64,000 nt of DNA, taken from NCBI RefSeq assembly GCF_034274695.1, contig NZ_CP128362.1:1302001-1366000 (forward strand), given 5' to 3'. Both the position numbers and the translations under genes were made by a program. The stretch comes from Chitinophaga sp. LS1. Its GTDB lineage: Bacteria > Bacteroidota > Bacteroidia > Chitinophagales > Chitinophagaceae. Of the stretch, positions 62,216 to 64,000 are shown piece by piece. Under the pieces are notes generated by a model that saw only the letters and a list, made by a program, of their open reading frames with translations, was not told where the DNA came from and searched no databases. The stretch's first letter is position 1; each line of letters begins with the position of its first letter.

Positions 62216-64000
62216 TAGTTATTCGGGAAATAGAGTTTAAGTATTTGTTCTGTCGTCATTTTAGCCGAAGCTCCGTTCAGGGAATCCAGCTTGGATTTCT
62301 CTCTTACCACAGGATCGATGGTCGCATCGTTCAATGTTTTCATCATCTGTGGTTTGCGTTTTATTGATATGGTATCATTCAGGTATTTCTCAATCATTAA
62401 GCTGGCGATAGGTGCAGCATAGGTGGAACCAAAGCCTGCATTTTCCACGATTACGGCTATCGCAATTTTAGGATTGTCTCTCGGCGCAAAAGCTACGAAC
62501 ACAGAGTGGTTTTTCAGTTTGGTGAGCTTACCGTTTACAATAGCATTGTTCTCTGCAGTACCTGTTTTACCACACACAATGATGTTGTCGATACGGGCAA
62601 TCATACCAGTACCTTTTTCCACCACATCCTCCATACCATAGATTACTGAACGGTAAGATGTATCTGATACGTGTGCTACCACGTGTTTTTCTTTGTATTT
62701 AGCCAGCAAATTGGTGTTGTCATTGTCTATACTGCTCACAAAGTGAGGTATATAGTAAGAACCATGGTTGGCAATGATACACATGGCATTCGCCATCTGC
62801 ATGGGCGTAGCGACTACCTGGCCCTGCCCCATACCTACATATAGTTCGGAACAGGAGTTCCACTGACCACGATACAATTTATTCATACCTGTGGTATCGA
62901 TGGCTTTACCACCTGATTCGCTCGGAATATCCACACCCAGTCTGTGACCGAGACCGAATGAGGAGATATAATCATGCCACTTCTGATGTCCTTTTTTTAC
63001 ACCACCCCATTTAGGCGCATCCACTTCCAGCCTGTAAAGGTGTACAAAGTAAGCATTACAGGAGTTGGCAATAGCCAGTCGCAGGTTCGCTGCGTGCCCC
63101 GGGTTGTGGTGGGTACAGGCAATCGGGCGACCGCAATAGGTATATGCACCAAAGCAGGGGAAACCATAACTTGGTGTAATTACACCTTCATCCAGTGCGA
63201 TCAGGGCTGTCAGCGGTTTCATAGAGGATCCCGGTGGATAACCTGCCTGAATAGCACGGTTAAAGAGTGGTTTGGTCGTATCAGTAAAGAGACGGCTAAA
63301 GTTGCGTGCTCTGAAAGAACCTGTCAGCAGATTCGGGTCGTAGGTAGGTGCACTCACCATAGAGAGGATACCACCTGTCTGTGGATCGATTGCTACCACA
63401 CTACCTATTTTATTACGCATCAGGTGCTCACCGAGTACCTGCAGATCAACATCTAAAGAGAGGCGGAGGTTCTTACCTGCAATAGCGGCGGTATCGAACT
63501 CCCCATGTTCATAAGGACCCTGTGGACGGTTCAGGTTATCCTTTACCAGGTATTGGATACCACGTTGCCCCATCAGCACTTCTTCGTAAGTTCTTTCCAG
63601 GCCGGTCATACCCAGGTAGTCACCCTGGTTATAGTCGCTGTATTGCGGGCGTTGCATCATCTGAGGGGAGATTTCACCAATATACCCTAAGATATTTGCA
63701 GCAGCGGCAAAAGGATAAGAACGGATCTGTCTGGGCACCAGTTCAAATCCGGGCTGGAACATATACATGCTTTCCTGCAGCTTACCGAACATATCCGGAG
63801 CGAGCAGGGGAGCAAAAACAGATACACGGCGGCTACCATTCTTGAGGATGGAGGCAGTGATCCGTTTTCTGAATTCTTCATTAGTAATATTCAGGATCTG
63901 GCACATGTAAGCCGTATCAATATTTTTGACATTGATAGGTGTTACGACCAGGTCGTACATAACATCATTGCTGAGGATACTCCGACCTTTGCGATCGAAG
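62215..64000 (-). CDS. mrdA: Penicillin-binding protein 2 (cell elongation transpeptidase), N-terminus beyond the window
   Basis: A monofunctional class B PBP that cross-links new wall with RodA. The frame is open to the window edge (reading FDRKGRSILSNDVMYDLVVT, the usual start of the PBP dimerisation domain), so the membrane helix and first 50 or so residues are missing. Transpeptidase motifs: SxxK in PPGSSMKPLTALI, SCN (AIANSCNAYFVHLY) and KTGTAEN. LGYIGEISPQMMQR belongs to the pedestal domain. A continuation of the mreCD-PBP2-rodA operon to the right is expected. Confidence 0.95.
   Translation of the reverse strand, partial: FDRKGRSILSNDVMYDLVVTPINVKNIDTAYMCQILNITNEEFRKRITASILKNGSRRVSVFAPLLAPDMFGKLQESMYMFQPGFELVPRQIRSYPFAAAANILGYIGEISPQMMQRPQYSDYNQGDYLGMTGLERTYEEVLMGQRGIQYLVKDNLNRPQGPYEHGEFDTAAIAGKNLRLSLDVDLQVLGEHLMRNKIGSVVAIDPQTGGILSMVSAPTYDPNLLTGSFRARNFSRLFTDTTKPLFNRAIQAGYPPGSSMKPLTALIALDEGVITPSYGFPCFGAYTYCGRPIACTHHNPGHAANLRLAIANSCNAYFVHLYRLEVDAPKWGGVKKGHQKWHDYISSFGLGHRLGVDIPSESGGKAIDTTGMNKLYRGQWNSCSELYVGMGQGQVVATPMQMANAMCIIANHGSYYIPHFVSSIDNDNTNLLAKYKEKHVVAHVSDTSYRSVIYGMEDVVEKGTGMIARIDNIIVCGKTGTAENNAIVNGKLTKLKNHSVFVAFAPRDNPKIAIAVIVENAGFGSTYAAPIASLMIEKYLNDTISIKRKPQMMKTLNDATIDPVVREKSKLDSLNGASAKMTTEQILKLYFPNN

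Overview
The window reads as chromosome of a Bacteroidota bacterium, most likely a Chitinophaga-like member of the Chitinophagaceae. The grounds are TonB-dependent receptors with a carboxypeptidase-like N-terminal domain, many lipoproteins with long 'KKI..YACKK' signals, DUF6452/DUF6048 neighbours, a split transketolase, and exact copies of the Bacteroidota -7 promoter element TAnnTTTG. No database was searched. All family calls are by eye.

Layout. (1) 1-14.6 kb is a decayed accessory region: an RHS-type N-terminus at the left edge, a three-times-frameshifted gene joining an abortive-infection-like domain to a PLD nuclease, a serine recombinase running into tRNA-Asp, gene scraps (cytochrome, acyltransferase, TIR domain, a second recombinase tail, DUF4238), and an orphan RHS tip with a metallopeptidase toxin and a probable immunity lipoprotein. 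Intact genes in between are a threonine aldolase, a fatty-acid desaturase and a cold-shock cluster (CSD and RRM proteins, with a broken DEAD-box helicase and a broken RRM gene). (2) 14.6-41 kb is housekeeping: alpha/beta hydrolase, tRNA-Ser, desaturase, fabF, uvrA, DUF6452/DUF6048, ElaA-like acetyltransferase, alpha-2-macroglobulin plus PBP1C, two tandem paralogous lipoproteins, rarA, M13 peptidase, YHS lipoprotein and a DUF1398 gene. (3) 41.5-42.3 kb has no protein gene but holds two diverged copies of what looks like the same small structured RNA gene, each with its own -7 box, terminator and trailing hairpin. This is the best candidate for something undescribed. (4) 42.3-54 kb is a probable phosphate-starvation block: two TonB receptors, a beta-helix lipoprotein, a small unknown protein, a metallophosphoesterase, a DUF47 protein and a PiT phosphate transporter. 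Five promoters there carry TTAACA-like hexamers repeated every 11 bp, the geometry of Pho boxes. In four of them a hexamer starts exactly 26 nt before the start of a TAnnTTTG box. (5) 54-64 kb holds rfbA, galE, a lone transketolase C-terminal subunit, an ECF sigma operon whose membrane protein has nine cytoplasmic repeats, an MBL-fold hydrolase, and rodA with the 3' part of the PBP2 gene.

How it works together: region 4 would take up phosphate or phosphorylated compounds across the outer membrane (TonB receptors) and inner membrane (PiT with DUF47). PBP1C/A2M and RodA/PBP2 serve the cell wall. The left region looks like a graveyard of mobile and conflict genes beside a tRNA gene.
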